A stretch of 64,000 bases of DNA from AC-32 sp963704005 (GCA_963704005.1 CAVPGJ010000005.1:682001-746000), one strand, 5' to 3'. Numbered from the stretch's first letter, positions 1 to 9,443 are shown. Notes: generated from the sequence alone by a model not told the origin. Numbers and translations are program-made.

Positions 1-524
1 ATCCGCTGGCCGTGACCGACCGTGCCCCGCTCGCCCACCTCTGGGAGAGCCCGCACGCGGAAAGGGCGGCGTTGACGGCTGCCCGCGCGGCGAGGGCGCT
101 CGGGATCCGGGAGGGACCGACGGTGACGCAGCTGCACATCGGCACGGGCGGCCCGAGGGTGCTCGAGCTCTCGGCGCGGATCGGCGGCGGCCACGAACCG
201 GACCTCTGCCAGGCGGCGGTCGGTGTCGACCTGCATGCGCTCGCGCTTTCGGCGGCGCTCGGGGAGCCGGTCTCCGGGAGGCGGCTACGGACGAAGCGGG
301 GCGCCGGCGGGGCCTGCGTCCGCTTCCTGGACGGCACGGGGGCGGCCGAGGGGCTGGCCGAGGCCGAGGCGCTTCCGGGCGTCGAGTGGGTGCGCGTCCA
401 CGGCGACACCGACCGGGCCGGCGCGGTGCTCGCGACCGGCGGCAGCCCGGCCGAGGCTCTCGAGCGGGCGACGCTGGCGGCCGAGTGCATACGCTTCCGG
501 CCGCCCCATGCAGAAGCTGTCTAG
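1..524 (+). CDS. ATP-grasp domain protein, C-terminal part (cut by window start)
   Basis: The reading frame is open from base 3 and continues upstream of the window, so only about 173 residues are visible. The segment LELSARIGGGHEPDL (about 53 codons in) resembles the C-terminal metal-binding part of ATP-grasp ligases, where an E..AR.GGG pattern supplies Mg-ATP ligands. Such enzymes join a carboxylate to an amine through an acyl-phosphate. The substrate cannot be read from this fragment. The gene overlaps the next one by 17 bases, so both are probably in one operon. Family assignment is by motif only; the exact function is unknown. Confidence 0.6.
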   Translation, partial: PLAVTDRAPLAHLWESPHAERAALTAARAARALGIREGPTVTQLHIGTGGPRVLELSARIGGGHEPDLCQAAVGVDLHALALSAALGEPVSGRRLRTKRGAGGACVRFLDGTGAAEGLAEAEALPGVEWVRVHGDTDRAGAVLATGGSPAEALERATLAAECIRFRPPHAEAV

Positions 525-1485
525 CCGTCAGAAGAGGCTGCTCCGCCTCTGCGGGACCCTCGTTATTACGGGTGGCTGTACCGCGTACATCGTCTGGAAG
601 ATCAACATCGTCCAGACGATCCACATCCTCACGGGCGCGAACGTGTGGTACTTCCTGGGGGCGGTCGCGATCATGCTCGGCTCGGTCTGGCCGATGGCCT
701 GGCGCTGGCAGCAGCTCCTGAACGCGCGAAACATCCGCGACCGGCTCTCGTGGCTCACGCGGGCCTACTTCGTCGCCTACACCGCGGGGCAGATCCTGCC
801 GACAGCGGTCGGCGGCGACGCGGTCCGGATCTACGAGACGTCCAAGCGGCATCCCGGCCACGCCGGCACGGTCGCCGGCTCGGTGCTGCTGGAGCGCGCG
901 CTCGGCGGCGCGGCCACGCTGGTGCTCGCGGGGGTCGGCTTCGCGCTGGCGATCGGCCACTACCCCGTCGGCGTCTACCTCTGGGTCGAGGGCGTGTTCG
1001 TCGTGCTGACGATCGTGCTGGCGGTCGCGCTCTTCGCCCGCCGCGCCCGCCCGCTGCTGGCGCTCTCGGTGCCGCTGCTCCGCCGCATCTGGCTCGAGAA
1101 GCCGCTCCGCGCCGCCTACGAGGGGATCCACGGCTTCCGCGACCACGCCGGGCTGCTGTTCGGCGTCTTCTCGCTGACGCTGGCCGTGCAGTCCGTGCGC
1201 GTGCTGGCGATCTGGCTCTCGGGCAAGGCGGTCGGGGTCGAGCTGTCGCCGCGGCCGTACTACGTGATGGGCCCGCTGCTCTTCCTGGTGCTGCTGGTGC
1301 CGTTCACGATCAACGGGATCGCCGTGCGCGAGTCGTTCTTCGTCAGCTTCCTCGGCGGGCTGGGCGTGAGCGCCGACAAGGCCTTCGCGACCGGGTTCCT
1401 GTTCTTCGCCGTCACGCTCTGCCTGTCGCTGCCGGGGGCGCTGCTGCTCGGCTGGCAGAGCCTGCGCGGGCTCGGGCGTGGCTGA
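508..1485 (+). CDS. UPF0104 / lysylphosphatidylglycerol synthase-type integral membrane protein
   Basis: About 325 residues with many hydrophobic segments, starting near residues 12-33 and 48-66. The motif AGQILPTAVGGDAVR at about residues 93-107 is typical of the UPF0104 (DUF2156-less MprF-like flippase) family, which is often found among glycosyltransferase genes and is thought to move or flip lipid-linked substrates. I chose ATG 508 because it opens a basic N-terminus just before the first membrane segment; the frame is open further upstream but overlaps the ATP-grasp gene there. The last codons overlap the following glycosyltransferase start. The role in surface polysaccharide or lipid handling is inferred from context. 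Confidence 0.8.
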   Translation: MQKLSSRQKRLLRLCGTLVITGGCTAYIVWKINIVQTIHILTGANVWYFLGAVAIMLGSVWPMAWRWQQLLNARNIRDRLSWLTRAYFVAYTAGQILPTAVGGDAVRIYETSKRHPGHAGTVAGSVLLERALGGAATLVLAGVGFALAIGHYPVGVYLWVEGVFVVLTIVLAVALFARRARPLLALSVPLLRRIWLEKPLRAAYEGIHGFRDHAGLLFGVFSLTLAVQSVRVLAIWLSGKAVGVELSPRPYYVMGPLLFLVLLVPFTINGIAVRESFFVSFLGGLGVSADKAFATGFLFFAVTLCLSLPGALLLGWQSLRGLGRG

Positions 1486-2387
1486 CTCACCGCGTCTCGG
1501 TCATCGTCGTCACGTACAACGCGCTGCCGTGGATCGAGCGCTGCCTCGAGAGCGTGCGCGAGCACGAGACGATCGTCGTCGACCACGGCTCGACGGACGG
1601 GACGCTCGAGCTCGTTCGCGAGCGGTTCCCGGAGGCGACGCTGGTCGAGCAGGAGAACAAGGGCCTCGGCGGCGGCTCGAACGCGGGCATGCGGCTGGCG
1701 ACCGGCGATTACTACCTGCTCCTGAACTCGGACGCCTGGGCGCTCGGCGACGCGGTTGACCGGCTGGCGGCCTTCGCGGACGAGCATCCCCGCGCCGCGG
1801 TCGTCGGGCCGAAGCTCCTCAACCCGGACGGCTCCCTGCAGCGATCGGTGCGCGGGTTCCCGACCCTCTGGCGGCTGGCGACCGAGTACTTCTTCCTGCG
1901 CAAGCTCGCGCCCCGCACCCGCGCGCTGAACGCGTTCTACGGCGCGCGGTTCAAGCACGACCGCGTGCGCGAGGCCGACTTCCTGATGGGCGCCTGCCTG
2001 CTCGTCCGGCGCGAGGCCGCCGATACCGTAGGCCTCTTCGACGAGGACTTCTTCATGTTCAGCGAGGAGACGGACTGGTGCTATCGCTTCCGCCAAGCCG
2101 GGTGGAGCGTGCTCTTCACCCCGGACGCGGAGTTCACGCACGTGGGCGGCGCGACGACGGCGCGCGACTGGGGGCCGATGTACCGCGAGCAGCTGCGCGG
2201 CCACCTGCGCTTTCTCGCCAAACACCGCGGCCTGACCGAGGCCGAGCGCGCCCGCCGGCTGCTGCTCATCGCGATGCTGCTGCGCTCGGTCGTCTTCACG
2301 GGCGACCGGCGCAAGACGTCGTTCGCGGCCGCCCGCTGGCTCTCCGGTTCCTCCGCCCGCGAGCTGCTGGAGCCGGGTCACGCGTGA
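1482..2387 (+). CDS. Family 2 glycosyltransferase, apparent CTG start
   Basis: A GT2 enzyme of about 301 residues that would transfer a sugar from a nucleotide donor to a membrane-linked acceptor. Visible motifs are the N-terminal strand VSVIVVTYNALPW (residues 5-17), VVDHGSTDG (32-40), the metal-binding LNSDA (81-85) and the acidic GLFDEDFFMFSEETDW. The conserved N-terminal strand begins five codons after the upstream stop, and no ATG, GTG or TTG lies in frame nearby. A CTG at 1482 overlaps the upstream TGA as CTGA. The alternative is GTG 1478, which shares an 8-base overlap but would need a one-base frameshift. The next gene overlaps by GTGA. Confidence 0.85.
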   Translation: MTHRVSVIVVTYNALPWIERCLESVREHETIVVDHGSTDGTLELVRERFPEATLVEQENKGLGGGSNAGMRLATGDYYLLLNSDAWALGDAVDRLAAFADEHPRAAVVGPKLLNPDGSLQRSVRGFPTLWRLATEYFFLRKLAPRTRALNAFYGARFKHDRVREADFLMGACLLVRREAADTVGLFDEDFFMFSEETDWCYRFRQAGWSVLFTPDAEFTHVGGATTARDWGPMYREQLRGHLRFLAKHRGLTEAERARRLLLIAMLLRSVVFTGDRRKTSFAAARWLSGSSARELLEPGHA

Positions 2388-3523
2388 AAACCCAACCTAG
2401 TAACACAGTGTTACTTGAAAGGGGGAACGGCTCTCGGAAGGTCCCTGCGGTGGTGGTAGACGTCGGCTGGGTCAACGGCCTGGCGGCGATCCGGTCGCTC
2501 GGACGGGCCGGCGTGCCGGTGCTCGCGCTCGACCACCGGCCTTCGGCGCTCGGCTTCCGCTCGCGCTACGCGCAGCCGCGGGTCTGCCCTGACCCGCAGG
2601 ACGAGGAGGCGTTCGTCTCCTTCCTGGCCGAGCTCGGCAAGCAGCTCGAGGCTCCGGCGCCGATCTTTCCGACCCACGACGAGCCACTGAACGCGATCGC
2701 GCGCAGCGGGCTCGGCGAGCCCTTCCGGTTCCCCTTCCCGCCGTGGGAGGTGCTCTCGCGGATCCAGGACAAACGGGCCCAGTACGAGACGGCCGAGGCG
2801 GCCGGGATCGCGGTCCCGCGGACGGTCGCGCCCGGCTCGGCGGCGGAGGCGCACGCGGCGGCGGACGAGCTCGGCTACCCGGTGCTGGTCAAGCCGTCCT
2901 CGACCGAGGGCTTCAAGCGGCGCTTCGGGCGCCAGAACTTCCGCTGCGAGACCGGCGACGAGGCCGAGCAGGCCTACGCCGACGCGGAGGAGTACGGGCC
3001 CCTCGTCCAGGAGGCGATCCCGGGCGGCGACGGCGCGCTCTTCACCCTCGGGAGCTACCTGGCCGCGGACGGCGAGCCGCTCGGGCTCTTCAGCGGCCGC
3101 AAGCTCCGCCAGACGCCGCCGGGGGCCGGCACCTGCCGCGTCGGCGAGGCCGTCTGGGACGACGAGGTCGTCGAGCAGGGCCTGCGGCTGCTGAGGGCGC
3201 TCGGCCACACCGGCCTCTCGCAGGTCGAGTTCAAGCGCGACCCCCGCGACGGCGTGCTCAAGCTGATGGAGGTCAACCCGCGCCTCTGGCAGTGGCACGG
3301 GCTCGCGGCCGCGTGCGGGGTGGACGTGACGCGGATCGCCTACGAGGACCTCACCGGCGAGCGGCCGGCGCCCGCCTCGATGAACGGCAGCCGCAGGCGC
3401 TGGGCGATCACGCTCCTCGCCGGCGAGCGGCCCGCGCCGCAGCGGCCGCCCTACGTCGACGCCGTCTTCGCCCGCGACGACCTCAAGCCGGCGCTCGTCC
3501 AGCTCGGGCGCCTGCTGCGATGA
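2384..3523 (+). CDS. ATP-grasp ligase (carbamoyl-phosphate-synthase-like)
   Basis: About 379 residues. A Rossmann-like N-terminus (AVVVDVGWVNG, 22-32) is followed by an ATP-grasp domain with the ATP-binding lysine in YPVLVKPSSTEGF (Lys170) and the metal-binding EVNPR (296-300). Related proteins ligate a carboxylic acid to an amino group; in surface-polysaccharide loci they may add amino acids to sugars. A similar protein is encoded at 10151-11284. The start is uncertain: GTG 2384 overlaps the upstream stop as GTGA, but a 17-base palindrome at 2399-2415 lies just inside, and GTG 2450 preceded by GGAAGG would exclude it. Substrate unknown. Confidence 0.8.
   Translation: MKTQPSNTVLLERGNGSRKVPAVVVDVGWVNGLAAIRSLGRAGVPVLALDHRPSALGFRSRYAQPRVCPDPQDEEAFVSFLAELGKQLEAPAPIFPTHDEPLNAIARSGLGEPFRFPFPPWEVLSRIQDKRAQYETAEAAGIAVPRTVAPGSAAEAHAAADELGYPVLVKPSSTEGFKRRFGRQNFRCETGDEAEQAYADAEEYGPLVQEAIPGGDGALFTLGSYLAADGEPLGLFSGRKLRQTPPGAGTCRVGEAVWDDEVVEQGLRLLRALGHTGLSQVEFKRDPRDGVLKLMEVNPRLWQWHGLAAACGVDVTRIAYEDLTGERPAPASMNGSRRRWAITLLAGERPAPQRPPYVDAVFARDDLKPALVQLGRLLR
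2399..2415. repeat. 17-bp palindrome, copy 1 of an inverted pair
   Basis: AGTAACACAGTGTTACT is a perfect palindrome around a central A. Together with its flanks (CAACCT before, TG after) it is the reverse complement, apart from the central base, of the site at 13938-13954. It sits at the very start of the ATP-grasp gene. It could be an operator for a dimeric regulator such as a TetR-type protein, or a border repeat. Confidence 0.65.
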
Positions 3524-5569
3524 GCGTGCTCGCCGAGGACCTCCGCCTCCGCTTCGCCCCGGCCGCGTTCCCGCTGGCGTGGCTCGCGGCGCCGGCGCTG
3601 CTCGGCGTCTCGCGCCTGCTGCCGGCGACGGGCTTCGGCCTCGGGCTGCGGCTCGCCGCCGCGACTGCTTGCCTGCTGATTCCGGGCGCGCTGATCTCAC
3701 GAGCCCTGCAACTGGAGGGCCTGTCGCCGGTCGTCGTCTGGAGCCTGGCGGCGCTGTTCGCCGGGATGGCGTTGATGTTCGCGGTGCACGCGTCGATCTG
3801 GCTCCCGCTCGCCGTGCTCGGCGCCGTTGCGCTGCTCACCGCCCCGTTCGCGGCGCGCCGCCCGGCCCCACGGCTCGCCCCGTGGACGATCGGCGTGCTC
3901 CTGGTCGGCCTCGCCGCCGGGATCGCGCTCTGGTGGGTCGCGGCATACGGCGGCGACACGTTCTTCCACCTCGGACGCGATCCGGAAGCTCGACGATCTC
4001 GGCTCGCTCTCGCTGCGGAGCCTCGACGAATACCGCGACGGCGGGCTGCACCCCGGCTACGCGTTCCCGCTCTGGCACGGCTTCCTCGCGCTCGTCTCGA
4101 AGCTCGCCGGCGTCGATCCCTCCGAGGTCGTGCTGCACGGGCCGACCGTGCTGATGCCGCTCTTCTTCGGGCTCACGTACGAGGCCGGCGCCGCGCTCTT
4201 CCGCTCGCGCTGGGCCGGCCTGGCGACGCTGCTGGCGCAGTTCGCGCTGCTCGGTCTCGCGCCCGGGCACGGCGGCGCCTTCGTCTCGCTGCCCCTGGCC
4301 GCCGACGCGAGCCGGATGCTCGTGCTGCCGGCGCTGCTCGCCCTGGTCTTCATCTACGTCCGCGTGCCGTCGTGGCAGCTGCTCGCGTCGATCGCGGCCG
4401 CCGCCGGGGCGATGACGCTGATCCACCCGCCGCATTCGGCGCTCGTCCTGATCGTGCTCGTCGGCTTCCTGGCCGCGCGGGCGCTGCTCTACCCGCACGA
4501 CCTCCGCCCGCTGGCTGCGGCGTGCGCGGCGGTCGCGGTCCCGACGGCGGCGGTCGGCCTGTGGCTGCTGCCGGTCGTTCGCGAGACGGGAGCGCACAAC
4601 CCCGGCCACGCGGAGCTTCGGCACGCCTTCGCGAGCTACCCGTACGAGCTGGACGTCTTCTCGCTGCACAGCTACCGCCTGAAGCCGGAGCTCTTCGGCC
4701 GCACGGGCGCGGTGGCGGTCGCGGCCCTCGTGCTGGTGCCGCTGGCCCTCTTCGCCCGCCGCCGGCTCTGGTCGGCCTTCGTGCTCGGCGGGATGCTGGT
4801 CGGATTCGCGGTCGCGCTGCTCGCGTTCGTCTTCCCGCACCTGGCCGACGCGGTCTCGATCTCGCAGGCGCGGCGGCTGGTCGGCTTCACGCCGCGAGCC
4901 TTCGCCGTCGCCGGCGGCCTCCTCGTCCTGGCCCAGTTACTCGGGGTGCTCGTGCTGCCGATCGCACTGGTCGCCGGGGCGATTCTCCAGTGGCAGCTGC
5001 CCGGAGACTTCACCAAGCCGTACCACCACCTCCACGGCGGGCCGCCCTGGCTGACCTGGGTCTCGTTCGCCGCGGCGGCCGTAGCGCTGCTCGCCGCGGT
5101 AGTCGGCCGGCGCCTGGTGCCGCAGCTCGAGCGCGACGGCCCGCTGGTCGCCGCGGCCGCGGCGCTGTTCGTCCTGCCGGTGGCGGTCCACGGCTACTCG
5201 CACTGGAGCGCGCCCCCTTCGGCCCGCAAGCCGCTGCCCGCGCCGCTCGTGACGGCCCTGCAGTCGCGCTTGCCCGAGCGTGCCGTCGTCTTCACGGACG
5301 CGACGACCGGCTACGAGCTCGTCGCCGCGCTGCCGGTCTACGTCAACGCGACCCCGCCCGCGCACAGCAGCGACACCCGCGCCAACCACCCGGCCCGGCG
5401 CGTCCACGACGCGCACCGCTTCTTCCGCGACCACGGGCCGCTCTCGGTGCTCCACCGCTACGGCGCCGGCTGGCTCCTGGTCGACCGCAAGTTCGACGGC
5501 AAGCGGCCGTTCAAGCTGCCGCGCGTGTGGACGAATGGGCGGTACGTTCTCTACCGAGTCGATGGCTGA
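3520..5569 (+). CDS. Large integral membrane protein, GT-C-like (one frameshift)
   Basis: The ATG at 3520 overlaps the upstream stop as ATGA. The first part encodes hydrophobic helices up to GGDTFFHLGR. The frame then shifts near 3977 and continues with RKLDDLGSLSL, then HPGYAFPLWHGFLALVSKL, then many membrane helices to 5569. One extra base would explain the break. The product would be about 680 residues with a C-terminal soluble part ending WTNGRYVLYRVDG. The order of a membrane domain with an early acidic loop and a C-terminal domain is like GT-C transferases or ArnT-like proteins, but no specific substrate can be named. Either a sequence error or a recent mutation is possible. Confidence 0.65.
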
Positions 5570-5783
5570 TGTCGTGAGATCGCACGCCTCGGGGCGCGAG
5601 CTGGCAGCTCTGGGGCACGCTGACGGGACGGTGCCGATGCTGACCGCATCGGTGCCGGCCCGGCGGCGGGAAGCGGACGCTCCCCGGAGGACGGCTCCGC
5701 CGGCCTTCGCGGAGCGGGAGCGGCCCAGACTCGCCAGATCGCGCAGCCGAGCGCGCGAGCTCGCGGCGTCAGCCATCCGATGA
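5562..5783 (+). other. Spacer with inverted repeats; possible 73-residue ORF
   Basis: Between the membrane protein (stop 5569) and the next GT (start 5780) lie about 210 bases rich in short inverted repeats, for example GGTGCCGATGC facing GCATCGGTGCC. An ORF starts at ATG 5562 with an 8-base overlap (ATGGCTGA) and ends at 5783 with an ATGA overlap, the same coupling seen between real genes here. Its arginine- and alanine-rich sequence has no recognisable domain. It may simply be a repeat region that happens to be open. Confidence 0.3.
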
Positions 5784-7030
5784 AAGTCCTGCTCGTGACC
5801 ATGTATTTCCCGCCGGCCGGCGGGGGTGGGGTGCAGCGGCCGCTGAAGACGGCGACGCACCTTCCCGCGCTCGGGATCGAGACGCACGTGCTCGCCCCCG
5901 ACGACCCGAAGTGGCTCCACCGCGACGAGGACCTGCGCCCGCCGACGCAGGCCTTCGTCCACCGCGCCCGCTACCTCGGCCCTCGCGCGCGGCTGCCCTC
6001 CGAGGAGCTGCACGGGCTCGAGGGCGGCGAGCTGATGCTGGCGAAGGCAAAGCTCGCCTACCGCCGCGCGCTGCTCCCCGACGCGAGCGTGACCTGGCTG
6101 CCGACCGCCGTGCCCGCGGCCGTGAGGCTGGTCAGGCGCGAGGGGATCGACGCCGTGATCACGACCAGCCCGCCGAACTCGATGAACCTGATCGGCGCCG
6201 CCGTCAAGCGCCTGACCGGGATCCCGTGGATCGCCGACCTGCGCGACTCGGTGGTCGGGAACGCCGACGTGCGCTTCGACTCGCGCGCGGTCCAGGCGAA
6301 GGAGAAGGCGCTGCAGCAGGTCGTGCGGCTGATCGCGCGTTCCGCCGACGCGGTCGTCGCCGTGTCGGAGCCGATCGCCGACGAGGTGCGCTCGTTCGAC
6401 CCGGCCGGCCACGTGCGCGTGATCCCGAACGGCTGCGACTTCGACGACTTCGCCGGGCTCGAGTACCGCTCGGGCGAGCGCTTCCGGTTCACGCACACGG
6501 GCAGCTTCTTCGGCAAGCGCGACCCGCGGCCGTTCCTCACCGCGCTCGCCGCGTCGGGCCTGGACGACGTCGTGGCCCGCTTCGCCGGCGACTTCAAGGC
6601 CGCCGACCGCGAATGGGTCGAGGAGCTCGGGCTCGGCGACCGGCTGGAGCTCCTGCCCTACCTGCCGCACCGCGAGGCGCTCGAGCTGCAGCGCGACTCG
6701 GAGGCGAACCTGCTGCTGCTGCCCGAGGCCGCGGGTCGCGGGCGCGTCGTTCCGAGCGGCAAGATCTTCGAATACCTCGCCGCCGAGCGGCCGATCCTGG
6801 CCGCCGTGCCGCCGGACGGCGCCGCTGCCGAGCTCGTCCGCGAGACCGGCGCCGGGGTCGTGGTCGCCCCCGACGACGAGCGCGGCCTGCGCGAGGCCAT
6901 CCTCGGCCTCCACGCCCGCTGGCGCGCGGGCGCGCTGACGAACGGCTACCTCTCGGACGAGCAGCGCCGCCGCCTCTCGCGCCGCACCCGCGTCGAGGAG
7001 CTCGCGGAGCTGCTCTGGAGCCTCAAGTGA
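5780..7030 (+). CDS. Family 4-like glycosyltransferase
   Basis: A 416-residue GT-B enzyme. It begins with a first strand and glycine-rich loop (LLVTMYFPPAGGGGVQRPLK, residues 4-23), has a middle VIPNGCDFDD linker, and ends with SGKIFEYLAAERPIL, the donor-binding region of GT4-type transferases. The same N-terminal pattern (YFPP.GG.GVQR) recurs in the protein at 53000. It probably transfers a sugar during polysaccharide assembly at the cytoplasmic membrane face. The start overlaps the upstream small ORF by ATGA, and the end overlaps the next gene by GTGA. Donor and acceptor are unknown. Confidence 0.85.
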   Translation: MKVLLVTMYFPPAGGGGVQRPLKTATHLPALGIETHVLAPDDPKWLHRDEDLRPPTQAFVHRARYLGPRARLPSEELHGLEGGELMLAKAKLAYRRALLPDASVTWLPTAVPAAVRLVRREGIDAVITTSPPNSMNLIGAAVKRLTGIPWIADLRDSVVGNADVRFDSRAVQAKEKALQQVVRLIARSADAVVAVSEPIADEVRSFDPAGHVRVIPNGCDFDDFAGLEYRSGERFRFTHTGSFFGKRDPRPFLTALAASGLDDVVARFAGDFKAADREWVEELGLGDRLELLPYLPHREALELQRDSEANLLLLPEAAGRGRVVPSGKIFEYLAAERPILAAVPPDGAAAELVRETGAGVVVAPDDERGLREAILGLHARWRAGALTNGYLSDEQRRRLSRRTRVEELAELLWSLK

Positions 7031-8439
7031 GACGGGAGTCGAGCGCCGTCCCGTTCTTCTTCCTCGCCGCGGTCTTCTGCGCGACCTTCGAGAAGGTGCA
7101 GTGGAACGTCGCCGGCTCGGTGTTCCTGGCCGACGTGACCGCGCTCGCCTTCCTGGTCGCGTTCGCGGCCGACCGGCTCGGCCGGCGCGGCGGGAAGATC
7201 CCGCGCACGGCCGCGGTGCTGATCGTCTTCTTCGGCGCCTTCCTCCTCGTCGACCTGATCGGCTTCTTCAACCTCGAGACGACGCAGGCGCTCGACCAGT
7301 TCGGCAAGGGGCTCGGCAAGTGGCTGATCCACTTCGCGTTCCTGATCGTCGGCGTGATCTACCTGACCGGCCGCTCGCAGCGGTTCTTCTGGCGCACGCT
7401 CGGCTGGTTCCTGGGCGGGATCGCCGTCAACGCCGGCTACGGAGTCCTGCAGCTGCTGTCGGCGCAGGCGGGCCACAACCTCGACTCGCTGGTCGTCTCG
7501 CCGCTCACCCGCGGGGCCAGCCAGATCAACGTCTACGGCGCGGTCAACGGGACGAGCGTCTTCCGACCGAACGCGCTCACCGGCGACCCGAACCACCTCG
7601 GGATCATGCTGCTGCTGCCGATCCTGATCCTGACGCCGATCTACCTGCGCCTCGAGCGGGGCCACCGCTGGCGGACGCGGCTGGCGGTGCTGATCGCCTT
7701 CCTGCTCGTCGCCGAGCTGGCGACGCTCTCGCGCAGCGGCGCGCTCGGCCTGGTGGTCGGCGCGCTCGTCCTGCTCGTTCCCTACCGGCACCTGCTCTTC
7801 TCGCGAAGGGCGGTGCTGCCGCTCGGGCTGGTGGCGATTCCCGTCGTCTTCGAGCTCTACCACCGGCGGCACTACTTCGGCGTCGTCCTCCGCTCGCGGC
7901 TCTCGCACGGCACCGGCACCTCGACGCACCTCGACGTCTACCGCTTCGTCCCGCAGATCCTGCACTCGCACCCGCTGTTCGGGCTCGGTTTCAACAACTT
8001 CTCGGTCTACTACGAGTTCGTGACCGGCAAGACGAACTGGGGGCCGCACTCGTACTACGTCGCGCTGATCGTCGAGGGCGGGCTGATCGGGACGGCGCTG
8101 TTCGCGGTCTTCATCTGGTACCTGTTCGCGCGGCTCGGTGCGGCGCGGCGGCTGGGGCGGGCGCTGGCCGCGGCCCGGGATCCGCTCGCGGCGCGGGTGC
8201 GTCCGCTGGCCTGGGGGCTGACAGCGGCCCTGGTCGGGACGATGGCCGCGAACGTGTTCTACCTGACGATGTCGTTCCTCTACTTCTACGTCTTCGCGAT
8301 GCTCGTGCTCGTGACCCCGTCGGTGTTCTCTTACGGCGCGGGCAATCGGTCCAATCGGATCGACCGGTCATTTCAGACGGGCAAACGGGCAAAGCCCGTT
8401 CGCCCTGAGAACGGCACCGCAAGCGGTGCCTCCGGATGA
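7027..8439 (+). CDS. O-antigen ligase/polymerase family protein (Wzy-like)
   Basis: About 470 residues with around ten hydrophobic segments, and a long loop between two late helices containing RSRLSHGTGTSTHLDVYRF and HPLFGLGFNNF, typical of the Wzy_C/O-antigen ligase domain. Such proteins polymerise or ligate lipid-linked glycans at the outer face of the membrane. The start GTG overlaps the upstream stop (GTGA), and the end overlaps the next gene (ATGA). The last 27 or so codons are unusual: they come from a repeat element (8360-8430), so the C-terminal tail, including DRSFQT, is encoded by the repeat core and its hairpins. Confidence 0.85.
   Translation: MRRESSAVPFFFLAAVFCATFEKVQWNVAGSVFLADVTALAFLVAFAADRLGRRGGKIPRTAAVLIVFFGAFLLVDLIGFFNLETTQALDQFGKGLGKWLIHFAFLIVGVIYLTGRSQRFFWRTLGWFLGGIAVNAGYGVLQLLSAQAGHNLDSLVVSPLTRGASQINVYGAVNGTSVFRPNALTGDPNHLGIMLLLPILILTPIYLRLERGHRWRTRLAVLIAFLLVAELATLSRSGALGLVVGALVLLVPYRHLLFSRRAVLPLGLVAIPVVFELYHRRHYFGVVLRSRLSHGTGTSTHLDVYRFVPQILHSHPLFGLGFNNFSVYYEFVTGKTNWGPHSYYVALIVEGGLIGTALFAVFIWYLFARLGAARRLGRALAAARDPLAARVRPLAWGLTAALVGTMAANVFYLTMSFLYFYVFAMLVLVTPSVFSYGAGNRSNRIDRSFQTGKRAKPVRPENGTASGASG
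8360..8430 (+). repeat. Double-hairpin interspersed repeat, copy A
   Basis: The core TCGACCGGTCATTTCAGACG (8360-8379) is followed by a hairpin with an ACGGGC/GCCCGT inner stem, AAA loop and GGGC/GCCC outer stem, then by a second hairpin with an 8-bp stem (GGCACCGC, AA, GCGGTGCC). The same core occurs at 15214-15233 (minus strand) and three times in 44888-45109. This copy lies inside the end of the Wzy-like gene. Confidence 0.75.
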
Positions 8440-9443
8440 AGGTCGTGGTGCTGACGACCTCGTACCCGCGTTACGAGGGCGACCCGACGGTGAACTTCCT
8501 CCGCGAGGCGGTCGAGTGCCTGCGAGAGCGCGGCCTCGAGGTGGACGTCGTCTCACCGGCGAGCTTCCGGCACTACGGCATCGCCTACGGCGCGGGGGTG
8601 ATGGGGAACCTCAAGCGCGCGCCCTGGCGCGCGCTGCTCGTGCCCTCGATGCTGAGGAACTTCCGGAACGCGGCGCGCGAGCAGGCGGCGGAGGCCGACC
8701 TGCTGGACGCGCACTGGATTCCGAACGGCCTGGTGGCGGCGTCGCTCAAGCGGCCCTTCGTCCTGCACGTGCACGGGACGGATGCGGAGGTCGCGCGCCG
8801 GGCTCCCTGGCTTGCGCGCCGGGTGCTGCGCCGCGCGCGGCTCGTGATCTGCGTCTCGAACGCGCTCGCCCGCGCCGTGGCGGAGCTGGGGGCCGAGAAC
8901 GTGCGGGTGATTCCGAACGGGGTCGACATCCCGGCGTCGATCGGCGAGGAGGCCTCACCGCCGGAAGTGCTGTTCGCCGGCAGGCTCGCGCGCGAGAAGG
9001 GGATCCTCGAGCTGGTGCAGGCGGCACGCGGGATGAACCTGGTCGTCGCGGGCGACGGGCCGCTGCGCGACCGGGTGCCGGGCGCCCGCGGAACGGTTAC
9101 CCACGACGCGCTCGGAACGCTCTACGAGCGGGCCGCCGTCGTCGCCTGCCCGTCGCATCGCGAGGGCTTCGGCGTCGTCTGCGCGGAGGCGATGGCCTAC
9201 GGCCGCCCAGTGGTCGCGAGCGCGGTCGGTGGCCTGCTCGACCTCGTCGTGGACGGCGAGACCGGCCTGCTCGTGCCGCCGCGCGACGAAGGCGCGCTAC
9301 GAGCCGCGCTGGAACGGCTGCTCGGCGACCGAAGCCTGCGCCGGCGGCTGGGCGAGGCCGCCCGGGAGCGCGTACGCGAGCTCTGCTCCTGGCAACGGGT
9401 CACCGACGCGACCATCGCCGCCTACGAGGAAGCTCTGGCTTGA
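8436..9443 (+). CDS. Family 4 glycosyltransferase
   Basis: A 335-residue GT-B fold enzyme. The N-terminal half has TTSYPRYEGDPTVNF and DAHWIPNGLVAA. The C-terminal half has VIPNGVDIP, FAGRLAREKGILELV, and the donor-site EGFGVVCAEAMAYGRPVVAS with the E-x7-E pattern of GT4 transferases. It starts at ATG 8436, overlapping the Wzy-like gene by 4 bases, and ends convergently with a methyltransferase gene, overlapping it by 22 bases. It probably adds one sugar of the repeat unit; specificity cannot be read from the sequence. Confidence 0.88.
   Translation: MKVVVLTTSYPRYEGDPTVNFLREAVECLRERGLEVDVVSPASFRHYGIAYGAGVMGNLKRAPWRALLVPSMLRNFRNAAREQAAEADLLDAHWIPNGLVAASLKRPFVLHVHGTDAEVARRAPWLARRVLRRARLVICVSNALARAVAELGAENVRVIPNGVDIPASIGEEASPPEVLFAGRLAREKGILELVQAARGMNLVVAGDGPLRDRVPGARGTVTHDALGTLYERAAVVACPSHREGFGVVCAEAMAYGRPVVASAVGGLLDLVVDGETGLLVPPRDEGALRAALERLLGDRSLRRRLGEAARERVRELCSWQRVTDATIAAYEEALA

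Noticed and set aside
2411..3700. Long minus-strand open frame (429 codons) under the ATP-grasp gene
   Set aside because: It is arginine- and alanine-rich, has no domain, and is a mirror of the real plus-strand gene.
3520..5569. Programmed frameshifting as the cause of the many frame changes
   Set aside because: The sites share no slippery heptamer or common downstream structure, and they affect unrelated genes; sequence error fits better.
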